Shown in pieces: positions 17,154-26,017 of a DNA stretch of 64,000 nucleotides. Position 1 is the stretch's first letter. Each line of letters starts with the position of its first letter. The stretch covers positions 186,001 through 250,000 of the forward strand of contig JAFEBS010000019.1 of NCBI GenBank assembly GCA_018242525.1. The letters run 5' to 3'. The notes under the pieces were generated by a model. The model had not been told where the DNA came from, ran no database searches, and saw only the letters and a program-made list of their open reading frames with translations. The position numbers and the translations under genes were made by a program. This DNA comes from Planctomycetota bacterium. Lineage in GTDB: Bacteria > Planctomycetota > Planctomycetia > Planctomycetales > Planctomycetaceae.

Positions 17154-18971
17154 TCACTTGACGACGCGCAGCATCTCGTCCACAGAGGTGATCCCCATCG
17201 CCACCAGTCGCAGGCCTTCTTCCTTCATGTACAACATGCCATTCTTGCGTGCTTCTGCCTTGATCGCAGTCAGGTTCGGGCTCTCTCGGATCAGATCTCG
17301 CAGCCGATCGGTGATGACCAGCAGCTCATAGACTCCGGTCCGGCCGACGTATCCCAGATCGTTGCACGACGGACAAGTGGATTCGCGCTTGGAGGGCGGC
17401 CGGTAGAAATTCTTGGTGATCTTGTCCGCGGGCAAACCGACCTTCTGCAGCAGGTCGGCCGTTGGTTTGTAGGGTTCCTTGCACTCGTTGCACAGTTTGC
17501 GAACCAGTCGCTGTCCCAGAATCGCCGAGATCGAGCTGGATAGCAGGAACGGTTCAACTTCCAGGTCGATCAGGCGGAACAGGGCGGCAATGGTGTCGTT
17601 GGCGTGCAGCGTCGAAAACACCATGTGACCGGTGTTGGCGGCCTGGCACGCGATTTTCGCAGTTTCACCGTCACGAATTTCACCGACCATCACGATGTCC
17701 GGATCCTGGCGCAGGACGCTGCGCAGTGAACCGGCGAATGTTTGACCCGCCTTCGAGTTGATTTCGATCTGGGTCACATTGGGCATCTTGTATTCGACCG
17801 GGTCTTCGATCGTGATGATGTTGTTTTCGTAGGCGTCGATTTCCTGTAGCGCAGCGTACAACGTTGTGGACTTTCCGGCCCCGGTGGGGCCGCAGGTAAT
17901 CATCATGCCGTGCGGCTGATGCACGATGTCGTTCAACTGATCGACCATCTGCTTGCGCATTCCCAGGTCCGACAGCGTCTTCGCGCTGGCTCCCTTGTCC
18001 AGGATGCGGATCACCATCTTTTCGCCACCCTGCAATCCCTGGGTGGCCACACGGAAGTCGATCGTACGCCCTTCCATTTCTGCACGAAAACTGCCGTCCT
18101 GGGGCTTGCGACGTTCGGTGATGTCCATCGCCGACAACACCTTGAAGATGTTGACCAGGGCATCTCCCGTCGAGCGATCGAAGGCCTCGGCGGGATACAT
18201 CACTCCGTCGATGCGCAGGCGGACGGACGTCTCGTCTTCCTTGGGCTCCATATGCACGTCGGTCGTGCGCCGCAAGATGGCGTCGTAAATCAATTCCTTC
18301 GCGGCGAGATAACCCTTGGAGCTTTCCACCTGGCGCGAGCGGTCCATCTCGCCGGCGCCCTTGCCCGACTTGCCGATCAACCGGATCGGCGGACCAACAA
18401 TCGATTCTCGCGCTTCGCGTGAACCGACGTTGACGCCGATTCGTGACAGCAGGCGCAGCGTCACCGAGCGAATATGTCGTGGCGTCAGAATCTTGCCGGA
18501 CTCGGGAACTCGCTTGTTCCGTTCGGCTGCGTACAGTCCCATCGGCACGGAATAGCCCACCGTCATCACAACAAACGCCAGTGGAAAACTGGGGGAACAT
18601 AGCGCCGCCACGAAACCGGCCACTCCTGTCAGCAGGAAGATCGAATTCCACATGTCGGGACGTACCTTCAAGCTGTGAGCATCGGTGTCGATCCAGGACG
18701 CCGTCCATGTCCAGAGCAGGAACAGACTCAGCAGGTACAGAAACTTGGCGTTGTCGAGATAGAACCCGGCCAGATTACGTTGCGCCGGATTACTGCCACG
18801 ATAAAACGCACCCGGATACGGAGGATAGGCGTTCGGGTCGCGCGGCGGAGCGATCACGGGGGGAGCAGTGACGACCGGAGTTGGCGATTGTGCCACGGCA
18901 GTGGATTCGTGCAGGACGAACCAAATGCCAAGGCTGGTCAGGATCAAACTGAGCGAACATCGATACAACAC
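17154..18971 (-). CDS. GspE/PilB-type secretion ATPase with an N-terminal membrane domain
   Basis: About 605 residues from GTG 18971. The ATPase has Walker A GPTGAGKST (~361-369), Asp box ITIEDPVEY, Walker B DIVMVGEIRD (~425-434), His box GHMVFSTLHAND, and two CxxC pairs (C494/C497, C533/C536) of the zinc-binding C-terminus. Unlike canonical GspE, the N-terminal part has a hydrophobic signal-like segment (CSLSLILTSLGIWFVL...AVAQ), a Pro-rich stretch, and three membrane segments (~77-94, 109-127, 128-148). The GTG has AGGGA eight bases upstream; a TTG at 19061 gives a longer version. It should power pilus or type II secretion assembly at the inner membrane. It is followed by the CvpA-like gene; no GspF/PilC platform gene is adjacent. 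Confidence 0.88.
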   Translation of the reverse strand: MLYRCSLSLILTSLGIWFVLHESTAVAQSPTPVVTAPPVIAPPRDPNAYPPYPGAFYRGSNPAQRNLAGFYLDNAKFLYLLSLFLLWTWTASWIDTDAHSLKVRPDMWNSIFLLTGVAGFVAALCSPSFPLAFVVMTVGYSVPMGLYAAERNKRVPESGKILTPRHIRSVTLRLLSRIGVNVGSREARESIVGPPIRLIGKSGKGAGEMDRSRQVESSKGYLAAKELIYDAILRRTTDVHMEPKEDETSVRLRIDGVMYPAEAFDRSTGDALVNIFKVLSAMDITERRKPQDGSFRAEMEGRTIDFRVATQGLQGGEKMVIRILDKGASAKTLSDLGMRKQMVDQLNDIVHQPHGMMITCGPTGAGKSTTLYAALQEIDAYENNIITIEDPVEYKMPNVTQIEINSKAGQTFAGSLRSVLRQDPDIVMVGEIRDGETAKIACQAANTGHMVFSTLHANDTIAALFRLIDLEVEPFLLSSSISAILGQRLVRKLCNECKEPYKPTADLLQKVGLPADKITKNFYRPPSKRESTCPSCNDLGYVGRTGVYELLVITDRLRDLIRESPNLTAIKAEARKNGMLYMKEEGLRLVAMGITSVDEMLRVVK

Positions 18972-19269
18972 GGATTCGGTCCCTGGCTCGAAAGCGGCAA
19001 TGCAGGCCACGCATGGATTACGCACATACAGACGCAAGAAGCCCGCTGTCGACTTCCACAAAGTCTACTCGATCACCAGAAGTTGTCACAAACCTTGAAC
19101 TCCCATCAGAATTCGAATTCCGAAAGGATCGTCCCTGTTCAGGTGCGTAAACCCCATTCATGGTGGTGGCTGGAGTGACACCAATCGCTCTCTGAACATC
19201 AGACAAAACGTTCCAAGTATACACAACCTCAGGGAAGATTGGATGCTGGAACAGGTTCGTTACGAATGA

Positions 19270-20385
19270 TTAAAACTCGATTTCGAGAACCTGCTTTTCG
19301 CGGAGCAGTTTGGACTCCACGCGAATCGTATCTCGAACCAGCTTTGCCGCGCCAGGAACGACCTGTCGGATTTGAACACTTCCATCCTGGACTTTGAATG
19401 TTTCATTTTTAGACAATCGAATCGCCTGCTTATATCCGTCGGTACCAATCACCATACCCGTCAAATCACTGCCGCGATATGTCTTTACATTGGCAGGCAA
19501 ACGGAATTGAATCACGATCTGGTACGAGAATCCGGGCTCTGGATCTTTGGGATCCGTCCACGCCGAGAAGCTTCCTTTGGTGACTGCGTACTTGGGAATA
19601 TTCAATGCGGGGACCGACATTCCCCGTCCTTCGCCTCCTTCGCCACTTTCGGATCCGGTTCCGCCAACCGCCCCGTTGAGTGAGGTGCTGGGATTGAACT
19701 CCGCCTTTTCCGTGCTGATCAGCTTGGTCATATCGGGGAATTCCAGCGGAGCAGCCTCCTTGCCGGGGTCCACCGGCATTGCTGAATCGAGTACCAGATC
19801 AGCCACGGGGACATTGGGATCCGCCATCACTCCAAACAATTCCAATCCCGGGCGCAGCGAAGTTCCCCCGATCACCAGAATTGCCAACACCGACAGGATC
19901 ACCGTATGTACGAGAAGTGAGACGAGAATTCCCGCCATGGCCGAACTTCGCAACCAGCGCAACAGTCGGCCTTTGAATGAGTTGTCTTCTGGAAGCACGG
20001 CATCTTCTGCGTGTACCGACACCAGCGGCTGGTCAACTTTGTTCGCTGCGGGGGGAAGAATCACGGCCGCAGGTTTGGAACGATTAACCTTTGGCACAGG
20101 TGCCACGAATGGATCAGGTCCCTGTGGTTCAGGGCCTTCGGGGGTTGATGTGACTGGCACCGACGCAACAGGCAATTCCGCAGCCACCGCGTCCGGCTCT
20201 TCCCGGCAGTCCACTTCAGGAACAGCGGCGAACTCAACGTCCAATTCAGGCTCTGGCTCAACGGTCGTCGAAACGCGAGCACGGCGTGCGGCCAGCCAAG
20301 CGGGAACGGTACTTTCGCCTGACGACGTCGCATCTACAACGCCACCGGACGGCGCATGGCCTGGGCTGCGTGGCATGTCTGCCAT
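19270..20385 (-). CDS. One-TM protein with Pro/acidic N-terminus, unknown function
   Basis: About 371 residues. Residues 1-145 are rich in Pro, Glu and Val and probably disordered in the cytoplasm. A single membrane segment lies at ~149-172 (MAGILVSLLVHTVILSVLAILVI). The remainder is periplasmic: a Gly/Ser/Glu-rich linker (~240-262) and a C-terminal beta-rich domain (YQIVIQFRLP...GMVIGTDGYKQAIRLSKNETFKVQDGSVQIRQVV). It is not a known family to me. The layout resembles TonB- or FecR-like proteins that bridge the membrane, but no diagnostic motif is seen. It lies about 300 bases upstream of the GspE-type ATPase on the same strand. Confidence 0.7.
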   Translation of the reverse strand: MADMPRSPGHAPSGGVVDATSSGESTVPAWLAARRARVSTTVEPEPELDVEFAAVPEVDCREEPDAVAAELPVASVPVTSTPEGPEPQGPDPFVAPVPKVNRSKPAAVILPPAANKVDQPLVSVHAEDAVLPEDNSFKGRLLRWLRSSAMAGILVSLLVHTVILSVLAILVIGGTSLRPGLELFGVMADPNVPVADLVLDSAMPVDPGKEAAPLEFPDMTKLISTEKAEFNPSTSLNGAVGGTGSESGEGGEGRGMSVPALNIPKYAVTKGSFSAWTDPKDPEPGFSYQIVIQFRLPANVKTYRGSDLTGMVIGTDGYKQAIRLSKNETFKVQDGSVQIRQVVPGAAKLVRDTIRVESKLLREKQVLEIEF

Positions 20386-20751
20386 GTTCGTTGCCTGTTT
20401 GCTGATGCCATCCGTCAGCCAAACGGTGACAATGGGATGCAGTCACCCTTCGACCGGGCCATACCGACCCGGCAGGGCCCGCCAGCGTTGTTTCCACCAG
20501 TGATTATACGGCGATTGCGCGTCGGTCCCTACCGCAGATTCACGAAAAACGCGAACTTTGATGAGGTCTCACCTGTTTCCGCAGAATCCGTCAGCAATTC
20601 AACACCAGAACCGTGTTTTCGGACCGGCGTTCTGTGAAGCTCAAGACTCCGGCACGGCCAAGTTGCAGGCAAACCTCTCGTTTAATGCATAACCTGCGAT
20701 TAGACAGTGACTTACCGTACGGAATGCCTGACCGGTCCAGTTATGCCAGCG
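20386..20751. other. Intergenic gap, nothing recognised
   Basis: About 365 bases between two minus-strand genes. No gene, repeat or terminator is recognised. It should hold the promoter of the one-TM protein gene. Confidence 0.45.
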
Positions 20752-22521
20752 CTAATTGAACGCCTTCGAGAATTCGGCAATTGCAGAACCGACGAACTTC
20801 AGCACGCATTCGCTAACGTCCATCGATCCGACGACTTTGTCGTCGACTTTTTTCACTTCGCCACTGAAGATCGCATCGCAATTGGCTGTGGCCGACATCG
20901 CCAACTGGCGGATTGTCTCCAGATCCTTTTCCTGCCGCTTGAGCCGAGCCTGTTCGTCCTTGCTCAGCTTCTCGTCGATCTTCTGTGGTTCAGGGCGGAC
21001 AATGTCGACCAGTTCGACCAGCCGTCCGGCATGGGCGGTGAAAAAAACAACACGGGGATCAACGGCTTCCGGAGCAGGCTCAGCGGCCTGGCTGATCGCA
21101 GTGGTCAACTCGGCCACGGCATTGACTCCTGCGGCACCCCAGACAGCATCGTTGGACGTGGCGACGTAAATCAGGTTTTCGCCGGGGAACAGTTTCTGAA
21201 AGGCCGCCAGGCGACGCTCGGGCACGGCGACGGAATGCAGACTGACGTGTTCTCCAATCTTCTGGAGATCGAGCTTCACTTCGCGTCCGGCGTTGACACG
21301 CGGAAGCAATTTGACAAGTTCGTCTGCCTTCTTGCCGTTCGCGACGCGCACTCCGCAAACCAGCGTGTGCTTCCCACCGCCAGCGGGGCGCAGGTCCAGG
21401 AACAGGTCCGCGGTCGCCAGTTGCAGCGCATCCTGGCACATACCAATCAGGATTCCGGCCGCTTCCTTGGCCGCCTTTTTCTGATCGGCATCCTTGATTG
21501 TCGCACGCTTGTCGATCTGGGAATCGACAATGGGCCGCACTGTCGTATAGAAATCTTTCAGATGTCCAACGCGCAGGGGATCGATGGCAAAGTTGAGGCG
21601 GCCGGAAATCGCGGAGTCGGCGTTCAGCTTGACGTTGGCAAAGTAGCTCGGCTTGGCAGCCAGGACTTGGGTGCTCTTGAAAAGATCCGTTCCAGGCAGC
21701 GCCGCAATGCTGAATTCCGCCCGGCCCTTACCGGGTGTTTCCTTGGTGGCAGCAATCGTGGACCAGCCAAACAACAGTTCATCGGTATCGACGATGAACC
21801 GCTCGGCTTCGTTCAGGTTCTGGCTCAACGACAGTTTTCGCAATGCGAATTCGTTTTTGTCTTCGTTGCGTTTGAAGGAAACTCCCGCTTCCAGTTGCTT
21901 GCGCAGTTGCTGAAAATTGGCCTTGCGGGCCGCGATGTCGGCCGCCGCTCCACTATTCTTCATGGACCCGACAATGTCATACTTCTTATCCAGCAGACCC
22001 TGAATGGCAACGGTCGGTTCGGGCATGTTGGCGGGAACTCGCGCCGCATCCGGCGCGAACGAGGCATACCCGTTTGCATACCGCATGGCTCCCAGGATTT
22101 TCGGGGGCACGCCACGCCGTTGGGCCTGACCGAAGTCGAACAAGTTCCCGCCCTTGGGGATGACCTCGTACCCCATTCCCTTCAAGTTGTCGAGAAAGTT
22201 GGGCATCTTCTTGTTGTCAAACACCGAGATCGGAAAATGGGACTCATAGGTCAGGTCTTTTCCGATGACCACATCGACGCGGATCGGCTTGGAGGGATCC
22301 ACTCCCTCAGCGAAGCTGTCGATCAACGGCTCAATCGTGGCCTTGAACGCCTTCCGTAACGCCGGGTTGGGGCTGAGTTCGACCAGGTATTCCAGATCAC
22401 TCTTCAGGTCAGCAATTCCGGTCTGCACAAGCTGAATCCGAGCCTCGGTTTGTGCAGCGGCGGATCGAACCATCAACAGTGTGGCGGTCAGGGTGAGAAA
22501 CAGAAAATTCCGCACGGACAC
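20752..22521 (-). CDS. Large secreted protein of unknown function
   Basis: About 589 residues. Start GTG 22521 has AAAGGAG six bases upstream. The signal peptide is FLFLTLTATLLMVRSAAAQ. No catalytic or binding motif is recognised. The body alternates short beta-like and helical segments (RVDVVIGKDLTYESHFPISVF, KADELVKLLPRVNAGREVKLDLQKI, RVVFFTAHAGRLVELVDIVRP) and is Lys/Asp-rich. It may be a periplasmic structural protein common to planctomycetes, but I cannot assign a family. It is a single gene with no close neighbour on its strand. Confidence 0.75.
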   Translation of the reverse strand: MSVRNFLFLTLTATLLMVRSAAAQTEARIQLVQTGIADLKSDLEYLVELSPNPALRKAFKATIEPLIDSFAEGVDPSKPIRVDVVIGKDLTYESHFPISVFDNKKMPNFLDNLKGMGYEVIPKGGNLFDFGQAQRRGVPPKILGAMRYANGYASFAPDAARVPANMPEPTVAIQGLLDKKYDIVGSMKNSGAAADIAARKANFQQLRKQLEAGVSFKRNEDKNEFALRKLSLSQNLNEAERFIVDTDELLFGWSTIAATKETPGKGRAEFSIAALPGTDLFKSTQVLAAKPSYFANVKLNADSAISGRLNFAIDPLRVGHLKDFYTTVRPIVDSQIDKRATIKDADQKKAAKEAAGILIGMCQDALQLATADLFLDLRPAGGGKHTLVCGVRVANGKKADELVKLLPRVNAGREVKLDLQKIGEHVSLHSVAVPERRLAAFQKLFPGENLIYVATSNDAVWGAAGVNAVAELTTAISQAAEPAPEAVDPRVVFFTAHAGRLVELVDIVRPEPQKIDEKLSKDEQARLKRQEKDLETIRQLAMSATANCDAIFSGEVKKVDDKVVGSMDVSECVLKFVGSAIAEFSKAFN

Positions 22522-22620
22522 TGGTCACTCCTTTCGTTCGCGTCGGTCGGCAGGCCACCCAGCGGCATCGCCCAACGATGGGGTCACCCCTGATTGTCGG
22601 GGCTCAATTCTTCAAATCTC

Positions 22621-22659
22621 AATCCGGGGTCAGACCCTATTACTTGGCGCAGCCCATCC
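22621..22659. repeat. GGGGTCAGACCC-family repeat, single-arm copy
   Basis: AATCCGGGGTCAGACCCTATTACTTGGCGC reads, on the reverse strand, like one arm of the repeats at 8761 and 33037. It lies between the 589-residue secreted protein and the sulfotransferase genes. Confidence 0.6.
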
Positions 22660-22761
22660 TGAATGGCTGTCACGAATTCTAACGACAATCGGCAAATTGG
22701 GGAAGACAGGTCGGCCGGGTTTGCAGGGCCATCGCCGGGTTTGCCCAGTCGTGTCCCGGAC

Positions 22762-24000
22762 TCATTCCGGCAATCGACTGGAATAACCGTACGTGTCGAA
22801 CGAGGATTTCCAGCGGGAATAGACCCGCCGCATCGTGGATTCGTCCATATTGAATGAATTCTTGCGGTATTTGTTGAGCGCCGGCAGTTCTTTCTGGATC
22901 GCCGGTTCCATCTGATCCCAGCCGCCCAGTCCCAAGGCGTCGTAGACCTGATGCATCTGGCCCAGCGGGTCCGCTTCCAGGTTTTCAAACTTCAATTCGT
23001 GCAGCCGTTTCGCGGGAATCAAATGTTTGGTTCGCTCGTAGGTTTCGATGCAGTTTGAATAAACCTGCAGGACTTCTTCTTCCATCCCGCTGAAGTTTGG
23101 TTTCCCCAGACCGTTCTCACGAAACAAGGTCTTTCGCAAATGCATTCCCGAACTGTAAACCGCGTAAGGATCGCGGTAGATGTACAGGAACCTGGCGTCA
23201 GGAAACATTTCCAGCAGGATCGGAATCCGGTACGTGTGCGACGGGGACTTCAAAACGACCGGCTTGTTGGCCCGGACGGTCAGCTTTTTGACGAACGTCA
23301 TCAGCGCGTCCTTCCAGCGGCGGCGTTCATCGGCGGTCAGTTCGGACAGATCGAAGAACCGTCGCGTCTTTTCCGGATCTCCCTGATGAGCGAGCATCAG
23401 ATAGGGTGACATCAGCGTCATCACCAGCAAACCCATCTCGTCTTCCTGCGGCAGACTCCAACCGGTGGGAATGTTGTCCATCGGTCGTGTCTTCGGCAGC
23501 ACCCAGCCCGTCAGTCGGGTCGTCACTTTTTCTGTCAGCAGGAAGTTGCCGGGGTACATCACCTGATACAGGTTTGGATAGGTGAATTGCGGATCCAGCG
23601 TCATCAGGTTGTGCAGCAGTGTCGTCCCGCTGCGCCAGTGCCCCAGGATGAAGATCGGCGGATGCTCAATTTTCTGTCGCGCAATCCTGCCGCCGAGAAG
23701 AACGGATTCCAGCAAGTCATTCGACGAGTTGAGCAGGCTGAGTGCCGTGATGGAAGCCATCCGCGGCAGGCTGGTCCAGTGCATGGGGGGGCGGCTGAGC
23801 AGCAGTCGGACCCAGGTTCCGAACGTCAGACCATGCCAGACGCAGAAGTGTCCCTGTTTCTTCGGTTTGGACTGGCCTTTTTCAGACGTTTCGCCGGCCC
23901 CTGCCTCAGATTTGCCACCGGGGTTGGATAATGGGGATGCAGCAGTCACTCGACACTCGTTTTCAAAGGATAAGGCTCGCGTGCGACACCCGGCACGCAT
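22762..24000 (-). CDS. PAPS-dependent sulfotransferase family protein
   Basis: About 412 residues. The 5'-phosphosulfate loop is FILGHWRSGTTLLHNLM (near residue 117), and the 3'-phosphate-binding region is PVVLKSPSHTYRIPILLEMFPDARFLYIYRDPYAVYSS, both typical of the Sulfotransfer_3 family. The N-terminal ~80 residues include a hydrophobic patch that may anchor it to the membrane; the first 60 are basic and Ser-rich. ATG 24000 has AAGGAG twelve bases upstream. Planctomycetes encode many such enzymes, used to sulfate polysaccharides or lipids (family knowledge). The acceptor cannot be told from sequence. Confidence 0.9.
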   Translation of the reverse strand: MRAGCRTRALSFENECRVTAASPLSNPGGKSEAGAGETSEKGQSKPKKQGHFCVWHGLTFGTWVRLLLSRPPMHWTSLPRMASITALSLLNSSNDLLESVLLGGRIARQKIEHPPIFILGHWRSGTTLLHNLMTLDPQFTYPNLYQVMYPGNFLLTEKVTTRLTGWVLPKTRPMDNIPTGWSLPQEDEMGLLVMTLMSPYLMLAHQGDPEKTRRFFDLSELTADERRRWKDALMTFVKKLTVRANKPVVLKSPSHTYRIPILLEMFPDARFLYIYRDPYAVYSSGMHLRKTLFRENGLGKPNFSGMEEEVLQVYSNCIETYERTKHLIPAKRLHELKFENLEADPLGQMHQVYDALGLGGWDQMEPAIQKELPALNKYRKNSFNMDESTMRRVYSRWKSSFDTYGYSSRLPE

Positions 24001-24056
24001 CGAAATCAGAAACTCCTTCGAAGAGTACCGGGCGGACCTGTGCAGTGACAGTCCGG

Positions 24057-24653
24057 CTACTGCCCCAGAACGCGCCGACAGTTGACAGGGTTGATGACTT
24101 CAACCGCAGGTTGCACACCAGAACCCTGGGAATTGTCCGGATAGCTGGCCGGCGCAAAGAGCTGTGGCGGCATATGCAATGGACCGCTCGACATCGGGGC
24201 CGTCGATGGGGGAATCGCGATCTGAGTCCCGGGAGCCATTGACCAGTAGGTCGGATTCTGTGGTGGTTGACCAACCGGAGGCGTCCAGACGGGATTGCCG
24301 CGCTGGGTTGTCTTCAGCATCGTCGCCTGATCGTGATACTTGTGCCAGAACTGCTGCGAATAAGGCATCGTGGGGCGTTCACCCCAGCCAGCCGCAGTCT
24401 GGGACTGCGACAGCACGTCCTTGTAATTGTAGGGACGGAACAAATGATGTCCGCCGTATGCGGGAATCTCCTGGAAGTATCCATGGACCCAGTTTTGCTG
24501 CGTGTCAAATGGATGCCGCTGTTCCATGGATCCTTCGGAGCCATATTGTCCAAATGCGTTGGCTGGGGCCGGAATTCCGGGAGCTTCCGAGGGGCCAGGG
24601 CCTCCCACTTGCATGGCGACGCCCAAGGCCAGATTCAGCAGACCATTTGGCAT
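24057..24653 (-). CDS. Hypothetical protein, Pro/Gln/Tyr-rich
   Basis: About 198 residues. AAGGAG lies seven bases upstream of ATG 24653 (MPNGLLNLALGVAMQ). The composition is low-complexity: aromatic and Pro-rich (GYFQEIPAYGGHHLFRPYNYKDVLSQSQ, FWHKYHDQATMLKTTQRGNPVWTPPVGQPPQNPTYW). The first 20 residues are hydrophobic but not a typical signal peptide. Not a recognised family; similar short proteins of this style occur in planctomycete genomes near secretins and may be envelope components (inference). Confidence 0.7.
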   Translation of the reverse strand: MPNGLLNLALGVAMQVGGPGPSEAPGIPAPANAFGQYGSEGSMEQRHPFDTQQNWVHGYFQEIPAYGGHHLFRPYNYKDVLSQSQTAAGWGERPTMPYSQQFWHKYHDQATMLKTTQRGNPVWTPPVGQPPQNPTYWSMAPGTQIAIPPSTAPMSSGPLHMPPQLFAPASYPDNSQGSGVQPAVEVINPVNCRRVLGQ

Positions 24654-25088
24654 GTCAGCACTCCTTACACTTCGCCGCCGGATCGCTGCGGCACTCAATC
24701 AGGCCTGAGATTCATGGCCCCATACATCGGGGAACAGTCGGACACCGACTCGCCGACAGGGCGTTCGCCCACGGGATCGGGAGACTTATACCTGCTGCTC
24801 AGAACAGCGTCTGAGCCCATCGGGTTGTTTTAGCAGGATCGACGGTCGCGGCACGAATCTTCGCGAGTTCTTTCCCGGCCGACAGGGTTTACCACGCTGC
24901 CAAGGTCAAAGCAGTTGATCTGATCGTGAGAACAGGTCGAGTCGCCGGCCAATTCAACATCCATGACGAAGATTTCCTCAAGCAGACCGTCCCGCACGGG
25001 ATAGGTTTGTGTGTCCGAACTGATTGCCATCTGGAATTTCCAGCAGGCCCTGTTTTTTAAGTACATCGCCGGGAAGGAGCATTCCCTC
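24654..25088. other. Divergent intergenic region
   Basis: About 435 bases between two divergently transcribed small-protein genes. It should contain two promoters. No operator, RNA gene or repeat is recognised. Confidence 0.45.
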
Positions 25089-25565
25089 ATGAATCTCGCC
25101 AAACTCTGCTGTTCATTCAGCGTTGTCGCGGCCGTTTTAGCCATCAACTCCGCAGCCAGGGCAGGCTGCAATTGCAACATCCCACCATCTCCTGCGGCTT
25201 TTGCCGGTTCGATGGGTGGATGGAACGGCACAGGTCCCATGGCCGACCCTGTAGGTTACCCAGGTGCCGGACCTGTCGGCAATTACGATCCGTCCATGCA
25301 GCCGTATGGAGGTGTTGTGGCGACGAATGGTCCAAACTGGGCTCCCGGTGGGTACGAAGCTCGCATTGGCTCTCCAGGTTATTACTTTGATCCCACGGGG
25401 GGTCAGTACGTTCTCACCGGCAATCCGTACTACGATCACTTTGGTCCGGGGTTCCAACGCTATTCGATTCATGGACACTACCGTTTCCCGTACTACAACT
25501 ACCGGGCTCCGTGGTACTTCCCGGGTCGGGCGGTCTACAACCGCAATACCAATTTCGCCTGGTAG
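25089..25565 (+). CDS. Small secreted Gly/Tyr/Pro-rich protein
   Basis: About 158 residues. AAGGAG lies nine bases before ATG 25089, which is preferred over an earlier ATG at 25011. The signal peptide is LAKLCCSFSVVAAVLAINSAARA-GC. The mature protein is Gly, Pro and Tyr rich with an aromatic C-terminus (HGHYRFPYYNYRAPWYFPGRAVYNRNTNFAW). It resembles the other Gly/Tyr-rich exported protein at 12213 in style, not sequence. No enzyme motif. It may be a cell-surface protein (inference). Confidence 0.75.
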   Translation: MNLAKLCCSFSVVAAVLAINSAARAGCNCNIPPSPAAFAGSMGGWNGTGPMADPVGYPGAGPVGNYDPSMQPYGGVVATNGPNWAPGGYEARIGSPGYYFDPTGGQYVLTGNPYYDHFGPGFQRYSIHGHYRFPYYNYRAPWYFPGRAVYNRNTNFAW

Positions 25566-25593
25566 TCATTTGCGCGTCCCCGAGGATGAACCG

Positions 25594-25621
25594 ACGCCCC
25601 GCTTTTGAGCGGGGCGTTTTT
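25594..25621 (+). terminator. Intrinsic terminator
   Basis: ACGCCCCGC (25594-25602), loop TTTTGA, GCGGGGCGT (25609-25617), then TTTT. It ends the 25089 transcript. Confidence 0.9.
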
Positions 25622-26017
25622 CGTTTCCTGCGGCCCGGCAAAGAGCAGTTTGGGCTTGAGCAGATTCCGCGAAATCCCCGGATTTTCAATCGAAATCCGT
25701 CGAATGCGTAGTTTAGCAAAAGCTTGATGCTGCGCGAGTTGCGCTAATCGTATCAGATATTCCAGCGGCAACGGTTGATACAGGAAATCGTAACTTTGCC
25801 GACAGTTCCGATGAACACGATTAGAACTGTTGTCCGATACAGTCTGTGACTGCGTGCTACCGGTCCGCGTATCCCTGCTCCCCATGGGAGTTGGACGTTT
25901 CTCAAAGGATTGAGGACAGAGTTGCGGCTTTGATGGGTCCGTTTCCCTCGGAGCGGATCCTTCCGTTCGCAAAGCGGATTCGCAAGTCACTTACGGGCTG
26001 AAGTGGAGAGTACTTGG
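25622..26017. other. Intergenic gap upstream of the secretin gene
   Basis: About 400 bases. No gene is supported. It should hold the secretin promoter and a 5' leader. Confidence 0.4.

Noticed and set aside
20707..22359. A 550-residue open frame on the plus strand
   Set aside because: It is opposite the well-supported 589-residue secreted protein, has no ribosome site and no protein-like hydrophobic pattern; a frame of this length is expected in GC-rich antisense.
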